Counted from the first letter of the stretch, positions 41,490 through 51,078 are shown. The stretch is DNA of 64,000 nt from Eubacterium sp. (GCA_017463985.1 JAFUEH010000011.1:1-64000); one strand, 5' to 3'. Numbers and translations are program-made. Notes: generated by a model from the letters alone, not told the origin.

Positions 41490-42197
41490 TCAGAGCGGCG
41501 ATTTGGCGATTTTGCTATTAACACGGGGATATTTTGTCGACGTTTGCGATACTTTTTTGATAATGACGATTGACCGCGGATCACCGTTAGGAAGTTTATA
41601 TGAAACATTGCTCTCCAGCTCGCCGCCAAGCTCGCCAATGGCACATAGCGCGTCCGGCACCTCGTCCTTTGAGCCCTTCAGAGCGATAAAGTAACCGCCC
41701 ACCTTAACATACGGCAAGCAATACTCAGCCAATATGTTCAGCGGCGCTACCGCGCGTGCTGTCGCGACATCAAAGGTTTCGCGGAACTCCGGATCGTGCG
41801 CGCATTCCTCCGCACGCTCACAAACCACCGGCGCCTCTAAGCCGCAGCTCGCCAGGGCGTGCTCAATAAAACGCGTTTTCTTCCTCGTTGAATCCAAAAA
41901 CACGATATTGAGCTTATTGTTTTTCGCAATCAACAGCGGCAGGCCGGGGAAGCCGGCGCCGGAGCCGACGTCGATAACATCCATCCCGTAATCGAGATCA
42001 AAATATTTCAGCAGCATCAGGCTGTCAATAAAATGCTTCACCAGCACCTCATCGGAATCGGTGATTGCCGTAAGGTTATATTTTCGGTTCGTACCGACCA
42101 GCTCACCCTCGTATACCAAAAAGCGACTGAGGGCATTATCGTCCAGCTCCACGCCAATCTCGGCGGCGTATTGCCGTAGTAACTCTCTGTTAACCAT
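41490..42197 (-). CDS. rsmG: 16S rRNA m7G527 methyltransferase
   Basis: A 235-residue Rossmann-fold methyltransferase. The SAM motif is VIDVGSGAGFPGLPL and the catalytic region TARAVAPLNILAEYCLP. The start overlaps the end of mnmG by 8 bases. The C-terminus carries a short basic extension after the fold. Confidence 0.95.
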   Translation of the reverse strand: MVNRELLRQYAAEIGVELDDNALSRFLVYEGELVGTNRKYNLTAITDSDEVLVKHFIDSLMLLKYFDLDYGMDVIDVGSGAGFPGLPLLIAKNNKLNIVFLDSTRKKTRFIEHALASCGLEAPVVCERAEECAHDPEFRETFDVATARAVAPLNILAEYCLPYVKVGGYFIALKGSKDEVPDALCAIGELGGELESNVSYKLPNGDPRSIVIIKKVSQTSTKYPRVNSKIAKSPL

Positions 42198-44064
42198 CTT
42201 TTCTTGACTCCAAAATGATGTTCAGCGCCGTAATGTCCGCCGGATTCACGCCGCTGATCCTGCTCGCCTGTCCGAGGTTCTGCGGCCGGATGGCGGCCAG
42301 CTTTTCCACTGCCTCCAGACGCAGCCCCTTTAGCGAGGCATAGTCGATATTTTCGGGTATTTGCTTTGCTTCAATGCGGCGCAGCTCTTTGATCTGCGCC
42401 TCCTGTTTTTTGATATAGCCTTCATATTTGATGGCGATCTCCACCTGCTCAAACACGGCGGCAGGCAGATCGGGGCGTTCCGGGTCAACCGGCGTCAGCA
42501 CAGCGTATCCAAGCTGCGGCCGACGTAGCAGCTCCGCGAGCTTACAGCCGCGCTGGAGCGGCGCCGTGCCGTTGTCCGCTAAGATTTTTTGCAGCGTTTC
42601 GGAAAGGGGAACAGACAGCTGCTCCACCCGTTCGCGTTCCGCGCTGATCAGCGCCTGCTTTTGCAGAAAGCGCTGATACCGTTCTTCACTGATGAGCCCG
42701 ACGCGGTAACCGATCGGCGTCAGGCGGCTGTCGGCATTATCCTGCCGCAGCACCAAACGGTATTCACTGCGGGAGGTCATCATCCGATACGGATCGGTAC
42801 AGCCCTTCGTAACCAGGTCATCAATCAGCGTACCGATATAAGAGCTGCCGCGGTCGAGCACTAATTCCTCTTGACCCTGCACCTTGCGCGCCGCATTGAT
42901 ACCGGCAATCAGTCCTTGCGCCGCTGCCTCCTCATAGCCGCTGGAGCCGTTAAACTGACCGGCGCCGTACAAGCCGGGAAGATCATGAAATTCCAGCGTC
43001 GCCTTCAGTGCTGTGGGATCAACGCAGTCATATTCGATGGCATAAGCTGTGCGCATCACCTGCGCCTCCTCCAGCCCTGGGATCGTATGAATAAAGGCCA
43101 GCTGAACCTCCTCCGGCAGGGAAGAGGAAAGGCCTTGTAAATACAGCTCCTCCGTATCCTGTCCGCACGGCTCAATGAAGAGCTGGTGGCGCTCCTTATC
43201 GGCAAAGCGGACGATCTTATCCTCAAAGCTCGGACAGTAGCGCGGACCTTTACCCTCAATTTTACCGCTATACATCGGAGAGCGGTGCAGGTTATCCAAA
43301 ATGACCTGCTTCGTTCGTTCATTGGTATACGTAATATGGCAAACCACCTTGTTTTCAGGCGGCACTTCTGTTTCAAAGGAAAAGGGGACTGTGTGCGCGT
43401 CACCGTGTTGCACTTCCAGCCCGTCCAGCCTGACGCTGCGGCGGTTGACGCGCGCCGGCGTACCGGTCTTAAAGCGGCGCAGCGGCACCTTCAGTTGACG
43501 GAGCGCTGTCGAAAGCGCGTTGGCCGGAAACATACCGTCCGGTCCGCTTTCGTAAGACACGTCACCGATATAGACCCGTCCACCGAGGAACGTGCCGGTG
43601 GCCAGGATCACTGCCTTGGCGATGAATTCAGCCTCTAAGCGCGTCACGCAGTGCCACAGACCGTCTTTATCCTGCTGCAGATCCACAATCTCGCCCTGTC
43701 GAATATCCAGCTGCTCCTGCAGCTCGAGCGTATGCTTCATGCCGGCGGAATAGGCGCGGCGGTCAATCTGCGCACGCAGGGAATGTACGGCCGGCCCTTT
43801 GCCGAGGTTCAGCATCCTTGATTGCAGGCAGTATTTGTCAGCGGCCTTACCCATCTCGCCGCCGAGCGCGTCGATCTCTCGCACCAGATGTCCCTTAGAG
43901 GTGCCGCCGATCGACGGGTTGCAGGGCATATTGCCCACCCAATCCAAGTTCACGGTGAACACGGCGGTCCTGGCGCCAAGGCGCGCTGAAGCAAGGGCTG
44001 CCTCAATACCGGCGTGCCCTGCACCGATCACGATGACATCATATTGTCCTGCAAAATAACTCAT
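42190..44064 (-). CDS. mnmG: tRNA uridine-5-carboxymethylaminomethyl modification enzyme MnmG
   Basis: A 624-residue FAD protein that acts with MnmE on wobble uridine 34. The FAD motif GAGHAGIEAALASARLG, NPSIGGTSKGHLVREIDALGG, PRYCPSFEDKIVRF and the C-terminal domain with IPENIDYASLKGLRLEA are all typical. Length is normal. It follows mnmE by about 40 bases. Confidence 0.97.
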   Translation of the reverse strand: MSYFAGQYDVIVIGAGHAGIEAALASARLGARTAVFTVNLDWVGNMPCNPSIGGTSKGHLVREIDALGGEMGKAADKYCLQSRMLNLGKGPAVHSLRAQIDRRAYSAGMKHTLELQEQLDIRQGEIVDLQQDKDGLWHCVTRLEAEFIAKAVILATGTFLGGRVYIGDVSYESGPDGMFPANALSTALRQLKVPLRRFKTGTPARVNRRSVRLDGLEVQHGDAHTVPFSFETEVPPENKVVCHITYTNERTKQVILDNLHRSPMYSGKIEGKGPRYCPSFEDKIVRFADKERHQLFIEPCGQDTEELYLQGLSSSLPEEVQLAFIHTIPGLEEAQVMRTAYAIEYDCVDPTALKATLEFHDLPGLYGAGQFNGSSGYEEAAAQGLIAGINAARKVQGQEELVLDRGSSYIGTLIDDLVTKGCTDPYRMMTSRSEYRLVLRQDNADSRLTPIGYRVGLISEERYQRFLQKQALISAERERVEQLSVPLSETLQKILADNGTAPLQRGCKLAELLRRPQLGYAVLTPVDPERPDLPAAVFEQVEIAIKYEGYIKKQEAQIKELRRIEAKQIPENIDYASLKGLRLEAVEKLAAIRPQNLGQASRISGVNPADITALNIILESRKDG

Positions 44065-44104
44065 TTTTGTATAACCCGCTCCTGCCGTTTTGGCAGTATG
44101 TCTA

Positions 44105-45469
44105 TCACTTTCCTACACAAAAGTTCTTAAAAATATTCTCAACCACCTCGGTGGTGGCTTTTTTACCGGTCAATGCCAGCAGCTCATCTGCTGCACTGTC
44201 GATCATAACGTTGAGGGCGTCAAAGGTGACGCCGGCAGCAGCGCCGTCCAGCGCTTCACAAAGACTTTCATAAGCGCGCTCGCAGTGCTGCTTTTGTCTG
44301 GCGTTTGCCAGCAGGGGAGCGGCGGTGTCAAAATTCGCCACACCCAGCAGCTCGCTGACGGCTGCCGACAGACTGTCCAGCCCTTCGTCAAATTTCGCGC
44401 TGATAGATACTGTTTTCTCAAAGGCGGCCTCTACGATCGCGGTATCCAATAATGGCGTCAGGTCCGTTTTATTAATGACGGCTACCGCTTTTTTGCCACG
44501 GCATTTTTCCATCAGCTCACGGTCATATTCATCGAGCGGCTGAGAGGCATCAAACACTGCCAGTACCAGCTGTGCTTCCTCGAGCGCCTGATAGGCCTTC
44601 TGTATGCCGATCGCTTCCACCAAATCCTGTGAATCGCGCAGGCCGGCCGTATCCATCAGCCGGAGCACCATGCCGCCGAGCCGGATATTTTCCTCTACAA
44701 TATCACGCGTCGTACCCTCAATATGCGTTACGATACTTTTATCGGTACGAGTCAGCATATTCATCAGGCTGGATTTACCGACGTTCGGCCGGCCGACGAT
44801 CGCCGTGGTCACGCCCTTTGTGACGGTTTGACCGTTGTCATAGCGGTTCAGTAACGCTTGCAGCGCCGTCTGACATTCGGACAGGGTGGCTGTCAGCTCT
44901 TCATAAGATAATGCCGGAATCTCTTCGTCCGGATAATCTACCCATGCCGCCATCAGCGCGCTGGTGTCCAGCAGCTTTTCCAACACACCGTTCACCGCCC
45001 GACTGAGCGCGCCCTGCAGCGCGTGGTAAGACGCCTTCAGGCTCTGCTCGCCCTCCGCGGCAATCAGCTCCGCTACAGACTCCGCCTGCGTCAGATCCAG
45101 CTTGCCGTTCAGGAAGGCGCGCTTGGTAAATTCGCCCGGTCCGGCAGGCGCTGCACCGGCCTTGAGCACTGCCTCCAAGGTTTTTTGCACCATCAGCAGT
45201 CCGCCATGCACCGAAAGCTCTGCCACGTCCTCGCCGGTATAGCTTTTTGGCGCGCGGAAGATCAGTGCGACAGCGTTATCCGCCTGCTCGCCGTCCAGCA
45301 CAATATGGCCGTATTTTGCGCGATACCCCTTCATGTCACACAACGAGGAGCCGTCCATCGGGGAAAACACCTCGGCTGCGATCGCAACAGCGCGCTCGCC
45401 GCTGATCCTGATAACGCCGATGCCCCCCGGCGCACTGCCGGTGGCAATCGCTGCAACAGTTGATGCCAT
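44105..45469 (-). CDS. mnmE: tRNA modification GTPase MnmE
   Basis: A 454-residue GTPase. The N-terminal folate-binding domain (ATGSAPGGIGVIRISG) is followed by a G domain inserted in the helical domain (GRPNVGKSSLMN, DTAGLRD, INKTDL). The C-terminal catalytic Cys is in the terminal FCVGK, matching the family C-[IVL]-GK. ATG 45469 has AAAGGAGG upstream, so the longer in-frame start at 45499 is rejected. Confidence 0.96.
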   Translation of the reverse strand: MASTVAAIATGSAPGGIGVIRISGERAVAIAAEVFSPMDGSSLCDMKGYRAKYGHIVLDGEQADNAVALIFRAPKSYTGEDVAELSVHGGLLMVQKTLEAVLKAGAAPAGPGEFTKRAFLNGKLDLTQAESVAELIAAEGEQSLKASYHALQGALSRAVNGVLEKLLDTSALMAAWVDYPDEEIPALSYEELTATLSECQTALQALLNRYDNGQTVTKGVTTAIVGRPNVGKSSLMNMLTRTDKSIVTHIEGTTRDIVEENIRLGGMVLRLMDTAGLRDSQDLVEAIGIQKAYQALEEAQLVLAVFDASQPLDEYDRELMEKCRGKKAVAVINKTDLTPLLDTAIVEAAFEKTVSISAKFDEGLDSLSAAVSELLGVANFDTAAPLLANARQKQHCERAYESLCEALDGAAAGVTFDALNVMIDSAADELLALTGKKATTEVVENIFKNFCVGK

Positions 45470-45551
45470 AACGGTTCCTCCTTTCATGGTGCCTGCCATG
45501 ACGGACAGGTACGCCTACAATGAATGGCGAACACGAAGTCCGCCATTGAAA

Positions 45552-46628
45552 TTAGTCTTTATTGACTTCGATTTTTCCGAATTTCGGAAGATCGGCTCTG
45601 TCAGCCTTCGGCACGTAGTTTTCCGGTGCCTTGGTGGTGCCCTTTGCACCGCCGCGTCCGCCGCGTCTGCCGTCTCTTCTGCCACCGTCACGGGACTGCT
45701 TCTTCACGCCGCCTACCGGCTCGATCACAACGCGTCTTTCCTGGTTGTAACCGATAGAGCGTGATTCAGCACCCTCGATCTCCTGCACTGTCGTGTGGAT
45801 AATTCTTCTGTCGTACGGGCTCATCGGCTCGAACGTATAGCGTCTGCCGGTTCTGAGTACGTACTGTGCATTTTTTCTGGCGAGATTACGCAGCGTTTCG
45901 TTGCGCTTTTCTCTGTAATCGCCCACGTCGATCGATACTCTGACGTAAGCGTTTTCATGCTTTTTCATCGCAAGGGAAATCAGGTACTGGATGGAATCCA
46001 GCGTTTCGCCGCGGCGGCCGATGATAATGCCGTAATCCTCACAGCTGAGCATGATTTTGATCACGCCCTCGCTGTATTCGGCAGTAATATCAGACGCGTC
46101 TACGCGCAGACCCTTGACGATCGCGGTAAAGTAGCTCTTGGCATATTCCAAATCTACACTGGCCGGGAAATCCTTTTTCGTCTCCGCCTTCTCCGGTGCC
46201 GGCTTGGCTTCTGTCTTTACCTCTTTTTTCGGTTCTGCCTTCGGAGCCTTCGGCGCCGGTGCTGCCTTGGCGGCCTTCTTTGGCTGCTCTGGCTTAGCGG
46301 TTTCCTTTTTGGGCTCCTTTTTCGGCTGGTTCTTCGGCTCCTGCTTCTGCGGCTGGCTCTTTTGCTGCTTCGCAGGCTCCTGTGCCTTTTTATTCTGCTT
46401 CTGCTTTTTGCCCTGCTTGCCCGACTTGCCCTCCTTGACACCGTCGTCATACCAGGCTCTTACCTTGGCGTCGGCACCGCCGAAAAGACCTAAAATCTTT
46501 TTCCGCGGCATCTCCAGCACCTCGGTTTTCACCTCGAGCAGGAATTTGGCAGGTGCATTTAAGCCGGCTTTCGCCTGAGTCATTGCTTCCTCCAGCGTTT
46601 TGCCGGTTGCAATATATTCTTTAATCAT
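45552..46628 (-). CDS. jag: RNA-binding protein Jag/KhpB (SpoIIIJ-associated)
   Basis: A 358-residue protein: Jag-N domain (1-55), a KH domain around IIGRRGETLDSIQYL, an R3H domain (ERRIIHT-like RRIIHTTVQ and a nearby R-x3-H), and an Arg/Gly-rich tail (GGRRDGRRGGRGG). Between Jag-N and KH, about residues 68-150, is a very long Lys/Pro/Glu/Gln/Ala low-complexity linker, which makes it much longer than Bacillus Jag (about 208). It binds RNA and is linked to YidC and cell-wall elongation. It lies directly after yidC. Confidence 0.93.
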   Translation of the reverse strand: MIKEYIATGKTLEEAMTQAKAGLNAPAKFLLEVKTEVLEMPRKKILGLFGGADAKVRAWYDDGVKEGKSGKQGKKQKQNKKAQEPAKQQKSQPQKQEPKNQPKKEPKKETAKPEQPKKAAKAAPAPKAPKAEPKKEVKTEAKPAPEKAETKKDFPASVDLEYAKSYFTAIVKGLRVDASDITAEYSEGVIKIMLSCEDYGIIIGRRGETLDSIQYLISLAMKKHENAYVRVSIDVGDYREKRNETLRNLARKNAQYVLRTGRRYTFEPMSPYDRRIIHTTVQEIEGAESRSIGYNQERRVVIEPVGGVKKQSRDGGRRDGRRGGRGGAKGTTKAPENYVPKADRADLPKFGKIEVNKD

Positions 46629-46641
46629 AAATACTACCTTA

Positions 46642-47661
46642 TTATTTTACCTTTTTAATACTTTCTTCTCTGGAACGCCTCTCAATCGTGTTTTCCACCA
46701 TTTCTCTGGCAATGTTATACTTCGGCGGGAAGAACTTGGCCATTACCAGCTGCTGGACCAGGGCAATTAGGTTAGAAATGATCCAATAGAAGCCTACAGC
46801 AGCAGGTACCTTGAAGGAGATGTACGTCGAAAACAGCGGCATCATCAGCATCATCATCAGCATCGACGAATTCTGCTGCGCCTGCGCCGGATTATTCTTG
46901 CGCTGGATCATAGTGGATACCAGGCTGGACGCGAGCGAGCTTAACAGACAGAGGATCGGGATCACGATCACCGCGCTGATCTCCTTCAGCGAGGGCTGCA
47001 CTGTCATGTCGATTCCGAAAATCGTCAGGCTCTTTTTAAACGCCTCGATCTTCGCAATATTGGCCTCGGTAAACAGCTCTGGATTATAGGCCGTTAAGGC
47101 GTCCTTAATATCAGAGATGTGACGAATTATCTGCAGCTGCGGATAGCTGTAAGCGCCGCCGCTGCCGTCGAGGCCGACTGCCGTCAGAATCGCCTGCTGT
47201 GCGGTTCTGTCACCTAGGTTAATGTTCAGGATGTACTGAATGGGATAGTAGATAATACCGATAATACCCATCAGGAAAACCATCTGGAACAGCATCGGTC
47301 CGCAGCCCATGTTCATCGGGTTGTGTCCCTCGCGGGCATACAGCTCCTGAATCTCTTGCTGCATCTGCTGGTTCGCCTTTTGGCGCTGCCGGCTGTCCTG
47401 AATGGCGTTCACATTATACTTCTTTTGGATTTTTTGAATTTTTGGCTGAATACGGTTCGTTTTCGCCATGGTTTTTTGCTGTCTGAGGTTCAGCGGGAAC
47501 AAAACCAGTCGCGTCAACAGCGTAAACACAATCAGGGCAAGGAAATACTGGTTGTTGAACACAAGCAGCAGCCCGTACATAATTTTGCCGAACAGCCAAT
47601 AGAGAGGGGTGAAGACATCCATCCAGTTGAATGCCATGGTAATAAATCCGTTTGTTATCAC
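46642..47661 (-). CDS. yidC: Membrane protein insertase YidC/OxaA
   Basis: A 339-residue insertase with about five membrane segments (IMYGLLLVFNNQYFLALIVF; MVFLMGIIGIIYYPIQYIL; AVGFYWIISNLIALVQQLVM). No lipobox is present. It contains a long extramembrane insert around residues 150-220. The start is ambiguous: GTG 47661 with AGAGGAA about 9 bases upstream, or ATG 47637 (MAFNWMDVF), which resembles family N-termini. Confidence 0.92.
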   Translation of the reverse strand: MITNGFITMAFNWMDVFTPLYWLFGKIMYGLLLVFNNQYFLALIVFTLLTRLVLFPLNLRQQKTMAKTNRIQPKIQKIQKKYNVNAIQDSRQRQKANQQMQQEIQELYAREGHNPMNMGCGPMLFQMVFLMGIIGIIYYPIQYILNINLGDRTAQQAILTAVGLDGSGGAYSYPQLQIIRHISDIKDALTAYNPELFTEANIAKIEAFKKSLTIFGIDMTVQPSLKEISAVIVIPILCLLSSLASSLVSTMIQRKNNPAQAQQNSSMLMMMLMMPLFSTYISFKVPAAVGFYWIISNLIALVQQLVMAKFFPPKYNIAREMVENTIERRSREESIKKVK

Positions 47662-47746
47662 TTTTTCTGTTCCTCTTTATGCGGGTAATCCACGCTGCCG
47701 CACTGCTGCGCGGCGGCATACCCCGGCTTATTGCATTGTACAAGGA

Positions 47747-47995
47747 TCATTTTTGCTTTTTGGGCGGCACCGGATCGTAGCCGCCTTTGAAAAGGGGATT
47801 GCACCGAAGAATGCGCAAAATACCTAACCCGACGCCCTTGAGCGGGCCGTGGATCTGAATGGCCTCCAGCATATACTGCGAGCAGGTCGGGGTATAGCGG
47901 CAGGCGCCGTGCGAAAAGCGCGGCGAAAGGGTAAGCTGGTATGTTCTGATAAAAAATATCAGTACCTTTTTCACCAATTCCGTCAACTTATTCAT
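47747..47995 (-). CDS. yidD: Membrane protein insertion efficiency factor YidD
   Basis: An 82-residue protein with the family motif [20 protein letters not shown] and [15 protein letters not shown]. It helps membrane protein insertion. The start overlaps the end of rnpA by 8 bases. Confidence 0.95.
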   Translation of the reverse strand: MNKLTELVKKVLIFFIRTYQLTLSPRFSHGACRYTPTCSQYMLEAIQIHGPLKGVGLGILRILRCNPLFKGGYDPVPPKKQK

Positions 47996-48323
47996 GGATT
48001 ACCCCAAGCGCTATTAGCTGCTTCTCCATAAGGGCATACACCGTCTGCATCTTAACGTCCGCCGTTTTGCTGCGGGCTACGAACACCAGGTCATAATGAC
48101 CCTGAAGGCGCGGCTCCAGCAGGGAATAGGCGGCGCGGATCACACGCCGGGCGCGGTTGCGCTGCACGGCGTTGCCGATTTTTTTTGAAGTGGTGATGCC
48201 ATAGCGGCAGTGCTTCTCCCTGTTTTTCATGGAATACGTTACAAGGCAGTCCGCTGCCTTGCTTTTTCCACGGTAGTACAGTCTGCGAAAATCCTTGTTT
48301 TCTTTTAAGGTTTGACTTTTCAC
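47988..48323 (-). CDS. rnpA: Ribonuclease P protein component
   Basis: About 111 residues. The RNR motif is [15 protein letters not shown] and the N-terminus [20 protein letters not shown] matches the family. GTG 48323 is preferred over the longer GTG at 48356 because the family begins here and GGGGG lies 8 bases upstream. It follows rpmH as usual. Confidence 0.94.
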   Translation of the reverse strand: MKSQTLKENKDFRRLYYRGKSKAADCLVTYSMKNREKHCRYGITTSKKIGNAVQRNRARRVIRAAYSLLEPRLQGHYDLVFVARSKTADVKMQTVYALMEKQLIALGVIHE

Positions 48324-48373
48324 AAAATCGCCCCCGTCAGCTGAGCGCTGCGCCACCGCGCAGCTGCTTCAAA

Positions 48374-48508
48374 TTAATAAGAAAGTCTTTTTCTGCCCTT
48401 TGCACGGCGACGTGCCAGCACCTTTCTTCCGTTTCTAGTTGCCATTCTCTTTCTGAAGCCGTGCTCTTTCTGAGCGTGTCTCTTCTTAGGCTGGAAGGTT
48501 CTTTTCAT
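48374..48508 (-). CDS. rpmH: 50S ribosomal protein L34
   Basis: A 44-residue very basic protein: [18 protein letters not shown], then [20 protein letters not shown], ending RKRLSY. It is a perfect L34 and the first gene of the rpmH-rnpA-yidD-yidC-jag-mnmE-mnmG-rsmG-noc series. GAGTGAAAAAG lies ahead of the ATG at 48508. Confidence 0.97.
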   Translation of the reverse strand: MKRTFQPKKRHAQKEHGFRKRMATRNGRKVLARRRAKGRKRLSY

Positions 48509-48632
48509 CTTTTTCACTCCGTTTCTCAAGATTAAACTCGTCTTAATCTATCTAAGCTCTGCGCGGTATAGCGCAGGCGAATGCCATTGGTCGTTGAATA
48601 CGTCTGGACGCACTCATAGTAATAGCCTTAGT

Positions 48633-48661
48633 ATTATAATTTAATTATTTCAATTTGTCAA
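48633..48661 (-). promoter_or_regulatory. rpmH operon promoter
   Basis: TTGACA (48656-48661) and TATAAT (48633-48638), 17-bp spacer, minus strand. The mRNA leader is about 120 bases. Confidence 0.88.
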
Positions 48662-48668
48662 CTAAAAC

Positions 48669-48697
48669 TTGTATTTGTTTAAATAATATATTATAAT
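48669..48697 (+). promoter_or_regulatory. mtnN promoter
   Basis: TTGTAT (48669-48674) and TATAAT (48692-48697), 17-bp spacer, back to back with the rpmH promoter. Confidence 0.7.
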
Positions 48698-48768
48698 AAC
48701 CTATATCTAGTGTCATCAAAATTTGCCTGCCACAAGCGACAGGCTTTTATACAACAGGAGGAATTGCT

Positions 48769-49458
48769 ATGCTCGGAATTATCGGTGCCATGGATGTAGA
48801 GGTTGACGCTCTGAAGGCGCGGCTTGACGCGCCTGTCACACAGCGCTTCGGCGGCTGTGATTTTGTCAGCGGAACGCTCGACGGCGTTGCCGTAACCGTC
48901 GCGCGCTGCTCAGAGGGCAAGGTAAACGCCGCGCTCTGTACGCAGATTATGATCGACCGGTACGCGCCGGACGGGATTATTAACGTAGGCGTCGGCTGCT
49001 CGCTGCAAAAGGATATTGTGATCAAAAACGTAGTGGTAGCTACTGAGGTCTGTGAGCACGATATGGATATTACGCCGCTCGGTGATCCGCTCGGCTATAT
49101 CAACGGTATCGGCATGGTCAAAATGCCAACCGACCGGACGCTGTCGGACGCACTTTATGCGGCGGCTGTTGACGGCGGCATTACCGTACACCGCGGCTGC
49201 GTCGCCAGCGGCGACCAGTTTATCGCCTCACCGGAGAAAAAAGAATGGCTCAACGCGACCTTCGGCGCTGTCTGCGGTGAAATGGAAGGGGGCGCGATCG
49301 GGCACGTCTGTACCGCTAACGGCGTTCCTTTTGCTGTGCTGCGCTCGGTTTCTGACGGCGGCGACGACGACGCGGCAATGGACTTTCCTACCTTTAAAAC
49401 CGTTGCAGCGGCCGTTTCTACCGATATTATTACCCGCTTCCTCCGCGCACAAAAATAA
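48769..49458 (+). CDS. mtnN: 5'-methylthioadenosine/S-adenosylhomocysteine nucleosidase
   Basis: A 229-residue PNP-fold nucleosidase. The start is typical (MLGIIGAMDVEVDALK). GEMEGGAIGHV holds the substrate-binding Met-Glu, and LRSVSDGGDDDA holds the catalytic Asp. It splits MTA/SAH to adenine and a thioribose product. The RBS is AGGAGG. It is inserted between the rpmH and gyrA clusters. Confidence 0.93.
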   Translation: MLGIIGAMDVEVDALKARLDAPVTQRFGGCDFVSGTLDGVAVTVARCSEGKVNAALCTQIMIDRYAPDGIINVGVGCSLQKDIVIKNVVVATEVCEHDMDITPLGDPLGYINGIGMVKMPTDRTLSDALYAAAVDGGITVHRGCVASGDQFIASPEKKEWLNATFGAVCGEMEGGAIGHVCTANGVPFAVLRSVSDGGDDDAAMDFPTFKTVAAAVSTDIITRFLRAQK

Positions 49459-49508
49459 GGATGCCGTAGCACCCCTATCATCATTACGGTATCATATTAT
49501 AGGAACGG

Positions 49509-50129
49509 TCAATCCATCACGTAAGTGGAAAGAATATGCTCCTCAGCCTCTGCAATCAAATCGCCCAGCGCCGTACGCTCTGCGCTGCCCTCACCGGTAC
49601 GGGACTTATCCTCAATAAACACCAGCTTGGCGTCCTGCACAGCGATCGCGGCGGCCGCTAACTCTCTGCCCACGGAATAATCCAGCCGGAACATCTCGCG
49701 CGGCAGCACACCGGCCTTGCCGAGCGTCTGCGCGCCGCGGTACAGGGTCAGCATATAATAATCGTATATCAGGTTTTTCTTATCGTTTGATTTGATCGAG
49801 GCGTTGGCGTAGTCGAGCAGATCCTTAGTAGCGCTCGCCAGCTTTTGCACGGAGCGCGCCTGACCGTCTGTTCCGATCACGGACAGCGATTCGGTATCGA
49901 TCCCATTACGGCTCTCGCTCACACCGAGCAGATAGTCGGTCGTTACGCCATAATAGCTGGCGCATTTGATCACAAAATCAAGACCGCACTCCCGAATACC
50001 CTTTTCGTAATGGGAGAGCAGCGCCTGTGATATACCCAAATCCGTTGCCGCACGCTTTTGGCTGATGCCGCGCTCCTTGCGCAGCTGTGACAGCACGGTT
50101 GAAAACCTTGAAAGCTTCTTTTTTTCCAT
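49509..50129 (-). CDS. XRE-family transcriptional regulator
   Basis: About 206 residues. The N-terminal helix-turn-helix is KERGISQKRAATDLGISQAL, followed by LLSHYEKGIRECGLDFVIK. The C-terminal half (about residues 110-206) is helical and unrecognised. Start choice is uncertain: ATG 50129 (MEKKKLSRF) or 50138; a longer reading would cross the divergent promoter region. It is divergent from the histidine phosphatase gene, with two repeated sites between them that it may bind. Confidence 0.82.
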   Translation of the reverse strand: MEKKKLSRFSTVLSQLRKERGISQKRAATDLGISQALLSHYEKGIRECGLDFVIKCASYYGVTTDYLLGVSESRNGIDTESLSVIGTDGQARSVQKLASATKDLLDYANASIKSNDKKNLIYDYYMLTLYRGAQTLGKAGVLPREMFRLDYSVGRELAAAAIAVQDAKLVFIEDKSRTGEGSAERTALGDLIAEAEEHILSTYVMD

Positions 50130-50179
50130 CTCTATCATCCGTATCTTAACAATCAGTAATATCGTTTTGCCTTTAAGAC

Positions 50180-50252
50180 TATACAAATTGTAATGAATTT
50201 TTATCCTTAAAAAGCACCATTTCATTATAATTCGGATTATACGCATTGTAAA
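50180..50252. promoter_or_regulatory. Repeated candidate operators in the XRE/phosphatase divergent region
   Basis: TATACAAATTGTAAT (50180-50194) and TATACGCATTGTAAA (50238-50252) are direct repeats 58 bp apart, sharing TATAC-x-x-ATTGTAA. They overlap plausible promoters of both divergent genes, so XRE autoregulation is possible. Confidence 0.4.
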
Positions 50253-50323
50253 TATCGAAGTCGGTTTTGTTATTTTTTTGTAATAATCCGCCAGCAGAGC
50301 CGCATTTTCGGGAGGTTTAAAAA

Positions 50324-50959
50324 ATGAAAACATACACGCTGTATTTATTTCGCCACGGGTTGACAAAGGGAAATCTTAACGCACAGTATATTGGGCATAC
50401 GGATTATCCACTAACAACACTTGGTATAGAACAGCTCAAATCCATCAAGGCGAAGCACCACTATCCGGAGGTGGAGGCGGTATTTGTTTCACCCCTGAAA
50501 CGCGCGATGCAGAGCGCAGATATCCTGTTCCCGAAAAATAACAAAATTGTAATCAATAACTTTATTGAATATAATTTCGGTGAGTTTGAAGAACTGACGG
50601 CAGACGATTTGAAGGACAACGAGGACTTTCAGCGCTGGCTACACGGTGATATGTACGTCCGGCCGCCGTTTGGAGAAAGCAACGCCGAATTTGTTCAGCG
50701 CGTGTGCGAGGCCTTTGAAAAGGTCGTCAACGGCTGCGTCAGCGAGGGGATCACCGATTTTGCGATCGTTACCCACGCCGGCGTGATCATGACGATCCTT
50801 GCCTGCTACGGCTTGCCGGAAGCACCGATGGCACACTGGCAGATGGACCCGGGCTACGGCTATCAGCTGCGTATTACACCGTCGCTTTGGATGCGTTCCA
50901 ACAAATTAGAGGTGGTGGATACCGCACCGGAAAGCCTAAAGCAGCGTTCAGAGGATTAA
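50324..50959 (+). CDS. Histidine phosphatase family protein
   Basis: A 211-residue phosphoglycerate-mutase-like phosphatase. The catalytic RHG is in LYLFRHGLTKGN; YIGHTDYPLTTLG and SPLKRAMQSAD follow, and the second His is in FAIVTHAGVIM. The substrate is unknown: alpha-ribazole phosphatase and general phosphatases share these motifs. GGGAGG lies before the ATG. Confidence 0.85.
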   Translation: MKTYTLYLFRHGLTKGNLNAQYIGHTDYPLTTLGIEQLKSIKAKHHYPEVEAVFVSPLKRAMQSADILFPKNNKIVINNFIEYNFGEFEELTADDLKDNEDFQRWLHGDMYVRPPFGESNAEFVQRVCEAFEKVVNGCVSEGITDFAIVTHAGVIMTILACYGLPEAPMAHWQMDPGYGYQLRITPSLWMRSNKLEVVDTAPESLKQRSED

Positions 50960-51025
50960 CAACCGCCACTTTTCCATACTTCATACAACAAAAGACGGAT
51001 GTCTGACTTATATTATAAAGAAGTT

Positions 51026-51057
51026 GAGGCTGTCTCACGAAAATGTGAGGCAGCCTC
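51026..51057. terminator. Bidirectional terminator between the phosphatase and LCP genes
   Basis: GAGGCTGTCTCAC / GTGAGGCAGCCTC, 13-bp stem with one G-U pair and a GAAAAT loop. Confidence 0.85.
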
Positions 51058-51078
51058 TGCTTTATTTTGCTGTTCAGT

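Noticed and set aside
41363-41644. Small 93-codon Cys-rich minus-strand frame
   Set aside because: It overlaps the rsmG 3' end and its terminator in another frame and lacks a ribosome site.
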